DNA of 50,881 bases from Acidobacteriota bacterium (GCA_029569255.1 JAKQUO010000049.1:1-50881), one strand, 5' to 3'; numbered from the stretch's first letter, positions 7,397 to 17,346 are shown. Notes: generated from the sequence alone by a model not told the origin. Numbers and translations: made by a program.

Positions 7397-8125
7397 ATGA
7401 AGGACCGGAATGGGAACCCGACGGCGGCCGTGACCGACGGCGGAGGGCGCGCGCGCGGCGGCGCGCGGCGGCCCGGCCCGGGCAGGGCCGCCATGTTCGC
7501 GGCGGCGGGCGTCGCCCTGGCCGCGGCCGCCCTGTCGCTCTACGCCGCCGTCGGCTGCGACCTCAACGACCCCGACCGGGACGTGAAGAGGCTCTTCCCG
7601 GAATCGACGGGCTACAAGACGCTGTACGTCTCGATCTCCAGGAAGGGCGGCGAGGAGCTCCTGCGCCGGATCGAGGCCCGGCTCGGGGACGCGTTCACGG
7701 GGCTCTACGAGACGGCCGACGTCCCCTACACGATGTACGAGATCTACAAGGGCGCCGCGCTCGTCGGCTACATCCACGGGGTCAACCAGAAGGGGACCTA
7801 CGGCGGCCTCCAGGTCTTCCTGGCCCTCGACCCGGCCGGCGTCATCCGGGGCTTCTATTTCCAGAAGCTGACCTCGAGGGCGGCCAAGGCCTTCCGGACC
7901 CCGGCCTTCGGCGAGCAGTTCCTCGGCCTGAGCCTGGAAGATTTCTACAAGTACGACGTGGTGACGGGACGGGAGGACCCGCCGGGGCCGGTCGGCCGGA
8001 TCGAGAACCCGGACCCGGCCTCCGAGAAGGACTTCCGGGCGGCCCTCCGGGCGGTCAAGAAGAACCTCGTCCTGGTCGACGAGTTCCTCCTCGGCAACCC
8101 CCACCTCAAGTTCTTCAAAGGATAG
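7397..8125 (+). CDS. Membrane-anchored FMN-binding-domain-like protein lacking the flavinylation motif
   Basis: 242 residues. A basic Gly/Arg-rich N terminus precedes one membrane helix (about residues 33-54, ending AAVGC). The extracytoplasmic part has the core of NosR/RnfG-type FMN-binding domains: GYIHGVNQKGTYGGLQVFLA then LDPAGVIRGFYFQK (about 126-158). At the place where those domains carry (S/T)GAT, to which ApbE attaches FMN, this protein has NPDPASEKDFRAALRAV (about 202-218), so covalent FMN attachment looks lost. It may bind flavin non-covalently or have become structural. It starts nine bases after the barrel gene and ends four bases before the permease. Confidence 0.6.
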   Translation: MKDRNGNPTAAVTDGGGRARGGARRPGPGRAAMFAAAGVALAAAALSLYAAVGCDLNDPDRDVKRLFPESTGYKTLYVSISRKGGEELLRRIEARLGDAFTGLYETADVPYTMYEIYKGAALVGYIHGVNQKGTYGGLQVFLALDPAGVIRGFYFQKLTSRAAKAFRTPAFGEQFLGLSLEDFYKYDVVTGREDPPGPVGRIENPDPASEKDFRAALRAVKKNLVLVDEFLLGNPHLKFFKG

Positions 8126-8129
8126 GGCC

Positions 8130-9326
8130 ATGAAGAAGCTCTCCCTCTTCGAAGTCGCGTACAAGGGCCTCCTGCGCAAGAAGACGCGCAGCCTGCTCAC
8201 CGTCCTGGGCATCGCCATGGCCGCCTGGGTCCTGGTCAGCCTCTTCGGCTTCAACCGCGGCTACGAGGCCTCCCTCAACAGGGACATCGACAACCTCGGC
8301 TTCCAGATGCTGGTCGTGGCCAAGGGCTGCCCCTACGAGGCGGCCACGCTCATGCTCAAGGGCGGCACCGGGCTGAAGTACATGGACGAGGCGATCGCCG
8401 CGGCCGTGGCCGCGGAGCCCGAGGTCGACGGCGTGACGCCCATGCTCATGCAGGTCGTCTTCGACCCCAACAAGGGCGAGACCGGCGGCCTGGCCGCCTT
8501 CCTCGGCGTCGACCCGCTGACCTTCCCGAGGCTGAAGAGCGCCCTGCCGTTCAAGGCCGGGGGCTGGTTCGAGGGGCCGGAGGCGGCCGAGGCCGTCTTC
8601 GGCTACGAAGTGGCCGAGCTGGAGCAGCGCGAGGTCGGCGACCTCTATCTCATCCCGGAGAAGGAGGTCGAGGTCAAGGTCGTCGGCGTCCTCGAGCGGA
8701 CGGGGACGCAGGACGACGGGACGATCTTCCTGCCCCTCAAGACGGTCCAGCGGATCTTCGGCGTCCGGGAGCTGACCTCGATCGGCATCAAGGTCAAGAA
8801 GGACGCCGACCTGAAGGCCTTCGAGGACAAGATGTACAAGCTCCCCGACGTCCAGGTGGTCAGCCTGAGCCAGGTCAAGACGACCATCATGACCCTCGTC
8901 TCGACGGCCCGGGTCCTGGTCTTCTCGATCGCCTTGATCGCCATCCTCATCGCCGTGATGGGCGTCGTCAACACCGTCCTGATGTCGGTCATGGAGCGCC
9001 GCCAGGAGATCGGCATCCTCAAGTCCATGGGGGCCCTGGCCGGCGACGTCTTCAAGCTCGTCTGGCTCGAGACGGTCGTCCTCTGCGTCGGCGGCGGGCT
9101 CCTCGGCACCGGCCTGGCCCTGCTCACGGCCCGGCTGACCGAGGTCCTGGTCCGGAACCTCCTGCCGTACTCGCCGAGCGGCGGCCTCGTGGCCATCGAT
9201 GGCGGCCTCGTCCTGATGACCCTGGGGGTGGTCACGGCGATCGGCCTGGCCAGCGGCGTCTATCCTTCCTGGAAGGCGGCCCGGATGCGTCCGCTCGACA
9301 CCATCCGCAGCGAGGAGGGGTGGTGA
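8130..9326 (+). CDS. ABC transporter permease, MacB/FtsX type
   Basis: 398 residues with the FtsX/MacB permease layout: one N-terminal helix (LLTVLGIAMAAWVLVSLFGF, about 23-42), a large periplasmic domain (about 45-255), then three helices (VFSIALIAILIAVMGVVNTV, TVVLCVGGGLLGTGLALL, LMTLGVVTAIGLASGVYPS). The segment MERRQEIGILKSMGA after the second helix contacts the ATPase. The periplasmic domain contains VVAKGCPYEAATLML, a conserved-looking patch that may mark a subfamily. Such permeases drive mechanical work or extrusion across the envelope rather than classic import. Its stop overlaps the ATPase start. Confidence 0.85.
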   Translation: MKKLSLFEVAYKGLLRKKTRSLLTVLGIAMAAWVLVSLFGFNRGYEASLNRDIDNLGFQMLVVAKGCPYEAATLMLKGGTGLKYMDEAIAAAVAAEPEVDGVTPMLMQVVFDPNKGETGGLAAFLGVDPLTFPRLKSALPFKAGGWFEGPEAAEAVFGYEVAELEQREVGDLYLIPEKEVEVKVVGVLERTGTQDDGTIFLPLKTVQRIFGVRELTSIGIKVKKDADLKAFEDKMYKLPDVQVVSLSQVKTTIMTLVSTARVLVFSIALIAILIAVMGVVNTVLMSVMERRQEIGILKSMGALAGDVFKLVWLETVVLCVGGGLLGTGLALLTARLTEVLVRNLLPYSPSGGLVAIDGGLVLMTLGVVTAIGLASGVYPSWKAARMRPLDTIRSEEGW

Positions 9327-10018
9327 GCGCCCCGGGCCCGTTCGTCCTCGAGGCGGAGCGCCTGCGGCGGGTCTATCGCCGCGGCCCCGAGGAGGTCGCC
9401 GCCGTCGACGACGTCTCCCTGCGGATCGAGAGGGGTTCGTTCACCTCGATCGTCGGGCCGTCGGGGTCGGGCAAGACGACCCTGATCAACGTCCTGGGCT
9501 GCCTCGACAACCCGACCTCGGGCCGGCTCGTCCTCGACGCGCGGACCGTCTTCGCCGACGGCCGCGGCCTCTCGGAGGCCAAGCTGACCCGCGTCCGGCG
9601 GAACGTCTTCGGCTACATCTTCCAGAAGTTCTATCTCGTCCCCACCCTGACCGTCCTGGAGAACGTCGTCCTGCCCTTCACGTTCTTCCGGAAGCCGGGC
9701 GCCGAGGAGGACATCGGCCGCCTGCTCCGCCTTCTCGGCCTGGAGAAGCGCGCCGGCCACCTGCCCGGGGAGCTCTCGGGCGGCGAGATGCAGCGGGTGG
9801 CCATCGCCCGGGCCCTGGTCAACAAGCCGGCCATCCTGCTCGCCGACGAGCCGACGGGGAACCTCGACACGGCCCGGAGCGAGGAGATCGGCCGGCTGCT
9901 CGGCGAGCTCAACGCCCGGGAGGGGCTGACGGTCGTCCTGGTCACCCACAACCCCCGCCTGGCCGCCCTGGCCGGCCGGACGGTCGAGCTCCGCGACGGC
10001 CGGATCCGCGCGGCTTGA
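9323..10018 (+). CDS. ABC transporter ATP-binding protein, LolD/MacB type
   Basis: 231 residues. Walker A is GPSGSGKTT (about residue 45), signature LSGGEMQRVAIARAL (about 150-164), Walker B ILLADEPTGNLD and switch His in VLVTHNP. These are typical of the LolD/MacB/FtsE group. A GTG start at 9323 overlaps the permease stop as GTGA and has GAGGAGG at good spacing; GTG at 9320 is a less well-spaced alternative. It pairs with the permease at 8130. Last gene of the operon; the next gene's promoter -35 overlaps its stop. Confidence 0.9.
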   Translation: MSAPGPFVLEAERLRRVYRRGPEEVAAVDDVSLRIERGSFTSIVGPSGSGKTTLINVLGCLDNPTSGRLVLDARTVFADGRGLSEAKLTRVRRNVFGYIFQKFYLVPTLTVLENVVLPFTFFRKPGAEEDIGRLLRLLGLEKRAGHLPGELSGGEMQRVAIARALVNKPAILLADEPTGNLDTARSEEIGRLLGELNAREGLTVVLVTHNPRLAALAGRTVELRDGRIRAA

Positions 10019-10043
10019 CAGCCCGGGACGCAAAACCTACAAT
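10015..10043 (+). promoter_or_regulatory. Strong promoter of the acyl-CoA synthetase gene
   Basis: TTGACA, 17 nt, TACAAT; the -35 overlaps the stop codon of the ATPase gene. It separates the synthetase from the ABC operon. Confidence 0.75.
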
Positions 10044-10084
10044 CAAGCCGTTTTTGCCGGATCCCGGAAAGAAAAGAGAGAGGC

Positions 10085-11902
10085 ATGGTCGCGACCCTGG
10101 CCGAGCTCATCGTCAATTCCGTCAAGACCTACCCCAAGCCCGACTTCATGCTGGTCAAGAAGGGCGGCGCCTTCGCGCCCCTCTCGGCCCGGGAGTTCGG
10201 GGACGGCGTCAAGCACCTCGCGCTCGGCCTGAGGGCCCTGGGCTTCGAGCCGGGCCAGAAGCTCTGCCTCTTGTCGGAGAACCGGCCGGACTGGACCATG
10301 ACCGACTTCGCGACGCTCTGCGCCGGCGGCCTGACCGTGCCGATCTACACGACGCTCGTCCCGGAGCAGGTCCGCTACATCGTCGACGACTCCGACGCGA
10401 CGGTCGTCGTCGTCTCCGACGCCGCCCAGTGGAAGAAGGTCGAGCCGCTGCGCAAGGGCCTGGCCAAGGTCCGGCACTACATCACCTTCGCCGGCGAGGC
10501 CCCGGCCGGCGCCCTGACGCTCCGGGAGGTCCAGGAGAAGGGGCGGGCCCTGGCGGCCGAGGAGCCCGGGCTCTTCGACGCGCTCGTGTCCCGGATCCGG
10601 CCCGACGACGAGGCCACGCTCATCTACACCTCGGGGACGACGGGCGTCCCCAAGGGCGTCATCCTGACCCACGCCAACCTCCTCCACAACGTCAAGGCCG
10701 CCTCGGACCTCATCGAGTTCACCGACAGGGACACGGTCCTGTCCTTCCTGCCGCTCTCGCACGTCCTGGAGCGGATGGTCATGTTCACCTACCTCTACAA
10801 GGGCTGCACGGTCGCCTTCGCCGAGAGCGTCGAGGCCGTGGCCCAGAACCTGCTCGAGGTCCGGCCGCACATCATGGTCAGCGTCCCGCGGGTCTTCGAG
10901 AAGATCTACACCAAGGTCATGGACCAGGTCATGGCCAGCCCGGCCCTGCGGCGCCGGATCTTCTTCTGGGCCGTCAAGGTCGGCAAGGCCCACGGCGCCC
11001 TCGCGCTGGCCGGCCGGCCCGTCCCCGCCGGGCTGGCCCTCCGGCGCCGGGTCGCCGCCAAGCTCGTCTTCTCCAAGATCGTCGCCAAGACCGGCGGCCG
11101 GGTCCGCTTCTTCGTCTCCGGCGGGGCGCCGCTGTCGAAGGACATCGCCGAGTTCTTCTACGCCATCGGCCTGACGATCCTCGAGGGCTACGGGCTGACC
11201 GAGACCTCGCCGGTCCTGGCCGTCAACACCTTCCGGGACTTGCGGCTGGGGACGGTCGGCAAGGTCGTACCCGGCGTCGAGATCAGGATCGCCGGGGACG
11301 GCGAGATCCTGGCCCGCGGCCCCAACGTCATGAAGGGCTACTACAAGAAGGAGGCCGAGACACGGGAGGCCATGGAGGGCGGCTGGTTCCACACCGGGGA
11401 CATCGGCCGCTTCGACGACGACGGCTTCCTCGTCATCACCGACCGCAAGAAGGACCTCATCGTCACCTCGGGCGGCAAGAACATCGCCCCCCAGCCGATC
11501 GAGAACCAGATCAAGTCGAGCCCCTACATCACGAACGCGGTGGTCCTCGGCGACCGCCGCCGCTTCATCGCCGCACTGGTCGTGCCCGATTTCGACAAGC
11601 TCAGGGACTTCGCCGGGGGCCGGGGCATCGCCTTCGCCTCGGTCGACGAGCTCTGCCGGGACCCCCGCGTCGTCGATTTCCTCCTGGCCGAGGTCGACCG
11701 GGCGACGCCGCTCCTGGCGTCCTACGAGAAGGTCAAGAGGATCGTCGTCCTGCCGCGCGATTTCGACATCGAGAAGGGCGAGATCACGCCGTCGCTCAAG
11801 GTCCGCCGGGCCAACGTCACGGCCGAGTTCAGGGACCGGATCGACGCCCTCTACGCCGAAAACGCGGAGGACGGGCGGGACGACGGGGCGGTCGGCGGGT
11901 GA
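10085..11902 (+). CDS. Long-chain fatty acid--CoA ligase (AMP-binding)
   Basis: 605 residues, the length of FadD15-type long-chain acyl-CoA synthetases. Motifs: YTSGTTGVPKGVILTHANL near residue 181 (ATP P-loop), GYGLTETSP near 365 (adenine/acyl site), HTGDIGRFDDDGFLVITDR near 436 and KKDLIVTSGGKNIAP near 456. The catalytic lysine of the C-terminal domain is expected near EKGEITPSLKVRR (about 570). It activates fatty acids with ATP and CoA for oxidation or lipid synthesis in the cytoplasm. A GAAAAGAGAGAGGC ribosome site precedes the ATG. Confidence 0.9.
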   Translation: MVATLAELIVNSVKTYPKPDFMLVKKGGAFAPLSAREFGDGVKHLALGLRALGFEPGQKLCLLSENRPDWTMTDFATLCAGGLTVPIYTTLVPEQVRYIVDDSDATVVVVSDAAQWKKVEPLRKGLAKVRHYITFAGEAPAGALTLREVQEKGRALAAEEPGLFDALVSRIRPDDEATLIYTSGTTGVPKGVILTHANLLHNVKAASDLIEFTDRDTVLSFLPLSHVLERMVMFTYLYKGCTVAFAESVEAVAQNLLEVRPHIMVSVPRVFEKIYTKVMDQVMASPALRRRIFFWAVKVGKAHGALALAGRPVPAGLALRRRVAAKLVFSKIVAKTGGRVRFFVSGGAPLSKDIAEFFYAIGLTILEGYGLTETSPVLAVNTFRDLRLGTVGKVVPGVEIRIAGDGEILARGPNVMKGYYKKEAETREAMEGGWFHTGDIGRFDDDGFLVITDRKKDLIVTSGGKNIAPQPIENQIKSSPYITNAVVLGDRRRFIAALVVPDFDKLRDFAGGRGIAFASVDELCRDPRVVDFLLAEVDRATPLLASYEKVKRIVVLPRDFDIEKGEITPSLKVRRANVTAEFRDRIDALYAENAEDGRDDGAVGG

Positions 11903-11917
11903 GGGCCGCGCCTCCGG

Positions 11918-12661
11918 CTATTCGCCGGCCTCGGGCCGGAGCTTGACCGGCTCGGGCTTGGCCGTCAGATAAAGGATGCGGCCGCAGTTCTCGCAGAGGA
12001 TGACCGCGGCCCTGTCCCGGATCTCGTTGAGCATCTGCGGCCGGACGCGCATGTGGCACATGGCGCAGAAATCGCCGGTGACGGGGGACAGGGCGGTGCC
12101 GCCCTTTTTCTGGAAGATCGCGTCGTAGAGCTTGATCTGCTCGCGGGGGATGCGGGGGAGGAGGGCCGCGCGCTCCTTGGCCAGGGCGGCGTGGCGGGCC
12201 TCGGTCTCCCTCATCTTCTCCTCGAGGACGGCCTTCTCCTTCCCGAGGGCCTCGTCCTCCTGGCCCTGCTTGTGGAGCGCCGACTTGATCTCCTCCTCGA
12301 CGTCGTCGGCGGCCAGCATCTCGGCGATGATGGCCTCCTCGAGGCCGTCGACCTTGATCTGGGCCTCCTCGATCTCGCGGAGGAGGGCGGTGTACTCCTT
12401 GTTGGTCTTGACCTCGTTCAGCTGGCGCTTGTATTTCCCGATCTGGGCCTTCAGGTCCTTGACCTCGGTCTCGAGGTCGCGGCGCTTCTTCTGGTTCCGG
12501 GCCATCTTGTCCTTGGCCTCGGCGACGAGCCTGGTCGCGGCCTGCCGGCGGTTGTCGACGTCCTGGGCGAGGCGGGGGATGCCTTCGAGGACGAGGGCGG
12601 CGTTGTGGAGCTCGGCGTCGAGGCGCTGGAGCTCGATGATCAGTTCGAAATCAAAGTCCAC
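11918..12661 (-). CDS. C4 zinc-ribbon coiled-coil protein (CT398/DUF164-like)
   Basis: 247 residues with a GTG start preceded by GAGGGAAC. Residues ~1-180 are a long charged coiled coil (NQKKRRDLETEVKDLKAQI, ALHKQGQEDEALGKEKAVLE). The C terminus holds a zinc ribbon CAMCHMR, then CENCGRILY about 25 residues later, giving four zinc-ligating cysteines. The family, similar to chlamydial CT398 and HP0958, binds RNA, sigma54 or other partners in characterised cases; its role here is unknown. The tRNA at 12684-12755 lies 22 nt upstream on the same strand, and no separate promoter is visible, so the two may be co-transcribed. Confidence 0.8.
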   Translation of the reverse strand: MDFDFELIIELQRLDAELHNAALVLEGIPRLAQDVDNRRQAATRLVAEAKDKMARNQKKRRDLETEVKDLKAQIGKYKRQLNEVKTNKEYTALLREIEEAQIKVDGLEEAIIAEMLAADDVEEEIKSALHKQGQEDEALGKEKAVLEEKMRETEARHAALAKERAALLPRIPREQIKLYDAIFQKKGGTALSPVTGDFCAMCHMRVRPQMLNEIRDRAAVILCENCGRILYLTAKPEPVKLRPEAGE

Positions 12662-12683
12662 GTTCCCTCTGTCTCTCGGACTA

Positions 12684-12755
12684 TGGGCCTACCAGGATTC
12701 GAACCTGGGACCTGCCGGTTATGAGCCGGTGGCTCTGCCACTGAGCTATAGGCCC
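12684..12755 (-). tRNA. tRNA with CAU anticodon (elongator Met or Ile2)
   Basis: On the minus strand a full cloverleaf is readable: acceptor GGGCCTA pairing with TAGGCCC, D arm AGCTC..GAGC, anticodon stem CCGG../CCGG with loop CTCATAA, and T arm CAGGTTCGAATCCTG. The discriminator base is A and no CCA is encoded. The CAU anticodon could be elongator Met or lysidine-modified Ile2. The absence of initiator features (a mismatched first pair and three G-C pairs in the anticodon stem) argues against initiator Met. Seventy-two bases. Confidence 0.92.
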
Positions 12756-12788
12756 TCGGCACATCTTTATAACAAAATAATGCCGAGG
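12754..12788. repeat. Inverted repeat spanning the tRNA promoter -10
   Basis: Perfect 8-base arms CCTCGGCA (12754-12761) and TGCCGAGG (12781-12788) flank 19 bases that hold the minus-strand -10. It could be an operator, or a hairpin in the pre-tRNA leader. Confidence 0.45.
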
Positions 12789-12794
12789 CGTCAA
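12766..12794 (-). promoter_or_regulatory. Promoter of the CAU tRNA
   Basis: Minus strand TTGACG (12789-12794), 17 nt, TATAAA (12766-12771). The mature tRNA begins about 11 bases after the -10. Confidence 0.75.
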
Positions 12795-12918
12795 TTCAGC
12801 GGGGACCGCAGCAGCCAAGGCCGGCGGGCCACGGGCGCAGGCGGCGCGGCCGCGAGGGGTGTCCTCGGAGAGGAGCGGCCAATATCTTGGGAGACGGTTC
12901 CGAGGTCTTCTCCGGACC

Positions 12919-12952
12919 GGGACGGCGTGAAGAACGGCCGCAGCGAACGGAG
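12919..12952 (+). repeat. 34-bp dispersed repeat, copy A
   Basis: Reads GGGACGGCGTGAAG, five variable bases, CCGCAGCGAACGGAG. The reverse complement of 17308-17341 matches at 28 of 34 positions, with five of the six differences in the central spacer. It lies just beyond the rpoD stop codon. Confidence 0.6.
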
Positions 12953-12959
12953 GGGGAGC

Positions 12960-14579
<1,620 letters not shown>

Positions 14580-14642
14580 GATGGGGGCCCTTCTTTCCGG
14601 TGCATCGGTTTGGACGAACGACCATGCGCTTTCCTTCCCTCG

Positions 14643-16367
14643 TCAGGTGATGGCCAGGATCTGCTTGGTGATGTCCTGCTTCTGGTACAGGAGCGACAGC
14701 AGCTCCTCCTTCTCGCCGGCCTTCTCGGTCCGGGCGATGCGCTGCTGGATGTCCTTGAGCCGGTTCTGGAGATGGACCTTGCGGAGCGACTTCAGGCACT
14801 CCTGGGCCTCCTCGACCGACCCCGCCGTCGCCTTCTCGAAGAGGACCCGGGCCAGCTGGGAGAGCAGGGCCGGCGGGACCTTGCCCTGGAGCGCGGGGAG
14901 GCTCCAGTCGCGGTCGTCCCTGAGGCCCTCCAGGATGGCCCGGAAGACCGGCTCGCCCCTGAGGCCCAGGAAGATCTCCTCCCCGCAGCCGCCGAAAACG
15001 CGCGCGGCGACGGACCGGTCGCCCATGAGGATCTGGAACAGCCTCTTCTCGGCCGGGCAGAAGAGGCCCGTGTCCTCGGGGGCCCGGTCCGGGGGCCTGG
15101 CCCCGACGATCGTCCTCAGGAGGTCCTCGCCGACGTCGAGCCGGTGGCTGGCCCGCCGGAGATATTCGCTCCGGGCGACCGGGTCGGGGACCTTCTCGAT
15201 CTCCTTGACGACGGCCCGGACGACGCGGCCCTTCTCCTCGGGGACGGACAGCCGGGCGCCTCTCGTCAGCGAGTCGATCAGGAAGTCGAGGCCGGGGACG
15301 GCCTTCTTCAGGAGGGCCTGGTACTTGTCCCGGCCGTGCTTCTTGAGGAAGGCGTCGGGGTCGAGGCCGTCGGGCAGGGCCAGGACCTCGACGTTGAGGC
15401 CCTTCTCGAAGCCGAGCGGGACGGCCCGGGCCGCGGCCGCGAGGCCGGCGCCGTCGCCGTCGTAGCTGACGACGACCCGCGAGGCGAAGCGCCTGACCTG
15501 GGCGACCTGCCAGGCCGTCAGGGCCGTGCCGAGCGAGGCCGCGACGTTGCGGACCCCGGCCTGGTACAGGGCCGAGAAGTCGGTGTAGCCTTCGACGAGG
15601 ACCGCCGCCCCGGCCTCCCGGACCGCGTCCTTGGTGAAGTTCAGGCCGTAGAGGAGCTTGCCCTTGGAGTAGACCGGCGTCTCGGGGGAGTTGAGGTACT
15701 TGGGCTCCGCGTCGACGACGGTCCTCCCGCCGAACCCGACCACCCGGCCGGTCAGGCTGAAGATGGGGAAGATGACCCGGCCGCGGAAGCGGTCGCGGAA
15801 CTCGCCGGCCCGCGAGCCGGCCAGGACGAGGCCCCCCTTCTCGAGCAACGGCACGGGCACGTCTCTGGCCTTGAAGAAGTCGAGGAGCGACGTCCAGGCG
15901 TTCGGGGCGTAGCCGACCTTGAGCGTCTGGACGGTCTCGTCCGACAGGCCCCGCCCCTTGAGGTAGGCCAGCGCTTTTTTCCCCTCCTGGGTCCCGAACA
16001 GGTTCTTCTTGAAGAAGCCGAGGGCCAGCTCGTTGATCTTGAACAGCTTCTCCTCGAGCTTGAGGACCTCGGGCCGGACCCGCTGGTGGGCCGGCAAGGG
16101 GACGTGGAAGCGCTCGGCCAGGTGCTTGAGGGCCTCGGGGAAGGTCAGGTTCTCCCGCTCCATGACCAGCGAGAAGATGTCCCCGCCGACGCCGCAGCCG
16201 AAGCAGTGGTAGAGCTGCTTCTCCTCGTCGACGGTGAAGGAGGGCGTCTTCTCGGTGTGGAACGGGCAGAGCCCGACCCATTTCCGGCCCCGGCGCTTCA
16301 GGGTCGTATACTGGGAGGCGATCTCGATTATGGACGACGCCTGCCTGACCTGGTCGATGATCTCCAT
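14643..16367 (-). CDS. dnaG: DNA primase DnaG
   Basis: 574 residues. The N-terminal CHC2-type zinc site is visible (CPFHTEKTPSF near residue 34, YHCFGCGVGGD near 54). The core RNA polymerase part has RFRGRVIFPIFSLTGRVVGFG, and the TOPRIM motif VLVEGYTDFSALYQAG lies near 258 with YDGDGAG near 303. The C-terminal part (~430-574) should bind the replicative helicase and is less conserved. It makes RNA primers for replication. First gene of the dnaG-rpoD operon; a strong promoter lies at 16398-16426. ATG at 16367 fits the family start (EIIDQVRQASSIIEI). Confidence 0.97.
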   Translation of the reverse strand: MEIIDQVRQASSIIEIASQYTTLKRRGRKWVGLCPFHTEKTPSFTVDEEKQLYHCFGCGVGGDIFSLVMERENLTFPEALKHLAERFHVPLPAHQRVRPEVLKLEEKLFKINELALGFFKKNLFGTQEGKKALAYLKGRGLSDETVQTLKVGYAPNAWTSLLDFFKARDVPVPLLEKGGLVLAGSRAGEFRDRFRGRVIFPIFSLTGRVVGFGGRTVVDAEPKYLNSPETPVYSKGKLLYGLNFTKDAVREAGAAVLVEGYTDFSALYQAGVRNVAASLGTALTAWQVAQVRRFASRVVVSYDGDGAGLAAAARAVPLGFEKGLNVEVLALPDGLDPDAFLKKHGRDKYQALLKKAVPGLDFLIDSLTRGARLSVPEEKGRVVRAVVKEIEKVPDPVARSEYLRRASHRLDVGEDLLRTIVGARPPDRAPEDTGLFCPAEKRLFQILMGDRSVAARVFGGCGEEIFLGLRGEPVFRAILEGLRDDRDWSLPALQGKVPPALLSQLARVLFEKATAGSVEEAQECLKSLRKVHLQNRLKDIQQRIARTEKAGEKEELLSLLYQKQDITKQILAIT

Positions 16368-16397
16368 GAAGCCTTTTCTGACCGCGCCTTCTCATAG

Positions 16398-16426
16398 AAT
16401 ATAGGGGGCGGGCGGCGCCTTGTCAA
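16398..16426 (-). promoter_or_regulatory. Promoter of dnaG-rpoD
   Basis: Minus strand TTGACA (16421-16426), 17 nt, TATATT (16398-16403); leader about 25 nt. Confidence 0.75.
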
Positions 16427-16475
16427 CCGGGCCCGTTCAATATCCCCTCGGGCGTTCCCCGCCCGGGTCTCTGCG

Positions 16476-17219
16476 CTACAAGTGGTTGATCTGGCTGGCC
16501 AGGAAGGCGGCCCCGAAGCCGTTGTCGATGTTGACCACGGCCACCCCTCCCGGGCAGGCGTTGAGCATGGCCAGGAGCGCGGCCAGGCCCTTGAAGCTGG
16601 CCCCGTAGCCCACGCTCGTCGGGACGGCGATGACCGGGACCTTGACCAGGCCGGCGACGACGCTCGGCAGGGCCCCTTCCATCCCGGCGACGGCGATGAC
16701 CACGCGGGCCCGGCGGATGCGCTCCATCTGGCCGAAGAGCCGGTGGATGCCGGCCACCCCGACATCGAAGACCCGCTCGGTCGTGTTGCCGAGGACCTCC
16801 GAGGTCACGGCCGCCTCCTCGGCCACCGGGATGTCCGAGGTGCCGGCGGTCAGGACGACGACGACGCCGCGGCCGGGGGGCGCGGGCGCCTGGACCCGGC
16901 TGACCAGGCGGGCGGCCCGGTGGTATTCGGCCCCGGGCAGGCCGGCCTTGATCTTGGACCAGACCGCCGGCTCGACCCGCGTGACCAGCAGGTTCGAGCC
17001 CGTTTTGAGGATCTCCCGGGCGATGCGGCCGATCTGGGCCGGGGTCTTGCCCAGCCCGAAGACGATCTCGGGCGCTCCCTTGGCCACTTCGCGGTGATGG
17101 TCGACCTTGGCGAAGTCGAGATCGCGATAGGGGTAGTCCCGGAGGAGCTCCATGGCCCGGGCGGGGGCGAGGCGGCCGGCCTGGACCTTCTCGAGGATCT
17201 CTTCCAGCCGCTTTCTCAC
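16476..17219 (-). CDS. larB: LarB, pyridinium-3,5-biscarboxylic acid mononucleotide synthase
   Basis: 247 residues. The C-terminal half is PurE/AIR-carboxylase-like: VVLTAGTSDIPVAEEAA near residue 130, VAVAGMEGALPSVVAGL near 180 and VIAVPTSVGYGASF near 201. The N terminus has the LarB signature DHHREVAKGAPEIVFGLGKT (about 39-58). LarB carboxylates and hydrolyses nicotinic acid adenine dinucleotide in synthesis of the nickel-pincer cofactor of lactate racemase. LarC, LarE and LarA are not in the window, so the rest of the pathway must lie elsewhere or be absent. The GTG start is six bases after an extended -10, suggesting a leaderless transcript. Confidence 0.9.
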   Translation of the reverse strand: MRKRLEEILEKVQAGRLAPARAMELLRDYPYRDLDFAKVDHHREVAKGAPEIVFGLGKTPAQIGRIAREILKTGSNLLVTRVEPAVWSKIKAGLPGAEYHRAARLVSRVQAPAPPGRGVVVVLTAGTSDIPVAEEAAVTSEVLGNTTERVFDVGVAGIHRLFGQMERIRRARVVIAVAGMEGALPSVVAGLVKVPVIAVPTSVGYGASFKGLAALLAMLNACPGGVAVVNIDNGFGAAFLASQINHL

Positions 17220-17225
17220 CCCCCC

Positions 17226-17234
17226 ATTTTACCA
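17226..17234 (-). promoter_or_regulatory. Extended -10 promoter of larB, leaderless
   Basis: Minus strand TGG followed by TAAAAT (an extended -10, TGnTAAAAT). No -35 is recognisable. The larB GTG starts six bases downstream. Confidence 0.45.
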
Positions 17235-17307
17235 CAGGCGCCAAGCCCCCGGCCCCTTGCCTCGGTGCCCCTTGCCCCGGCCGCGGAGGGGGGCTCTCGG
17301 GGATCGT

Positions 17308-17341
17308 CTCCGCTCGCTGCGGTGAAACTTCACGCCGTCCC
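17308..17341 (-). repeat. 34-bp dispersed repeat, copy B
   Basis: Inverted relative to copy A at 12919-12952; the minus strand reads GGGACGGCGTGAAG, TTTCA, CCGCAGCGAGCGGAG. The two copies bracket rpoD-dnaG-larB. Confidence 0.6.
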
Positions 17342-17346
17342 GGGGC

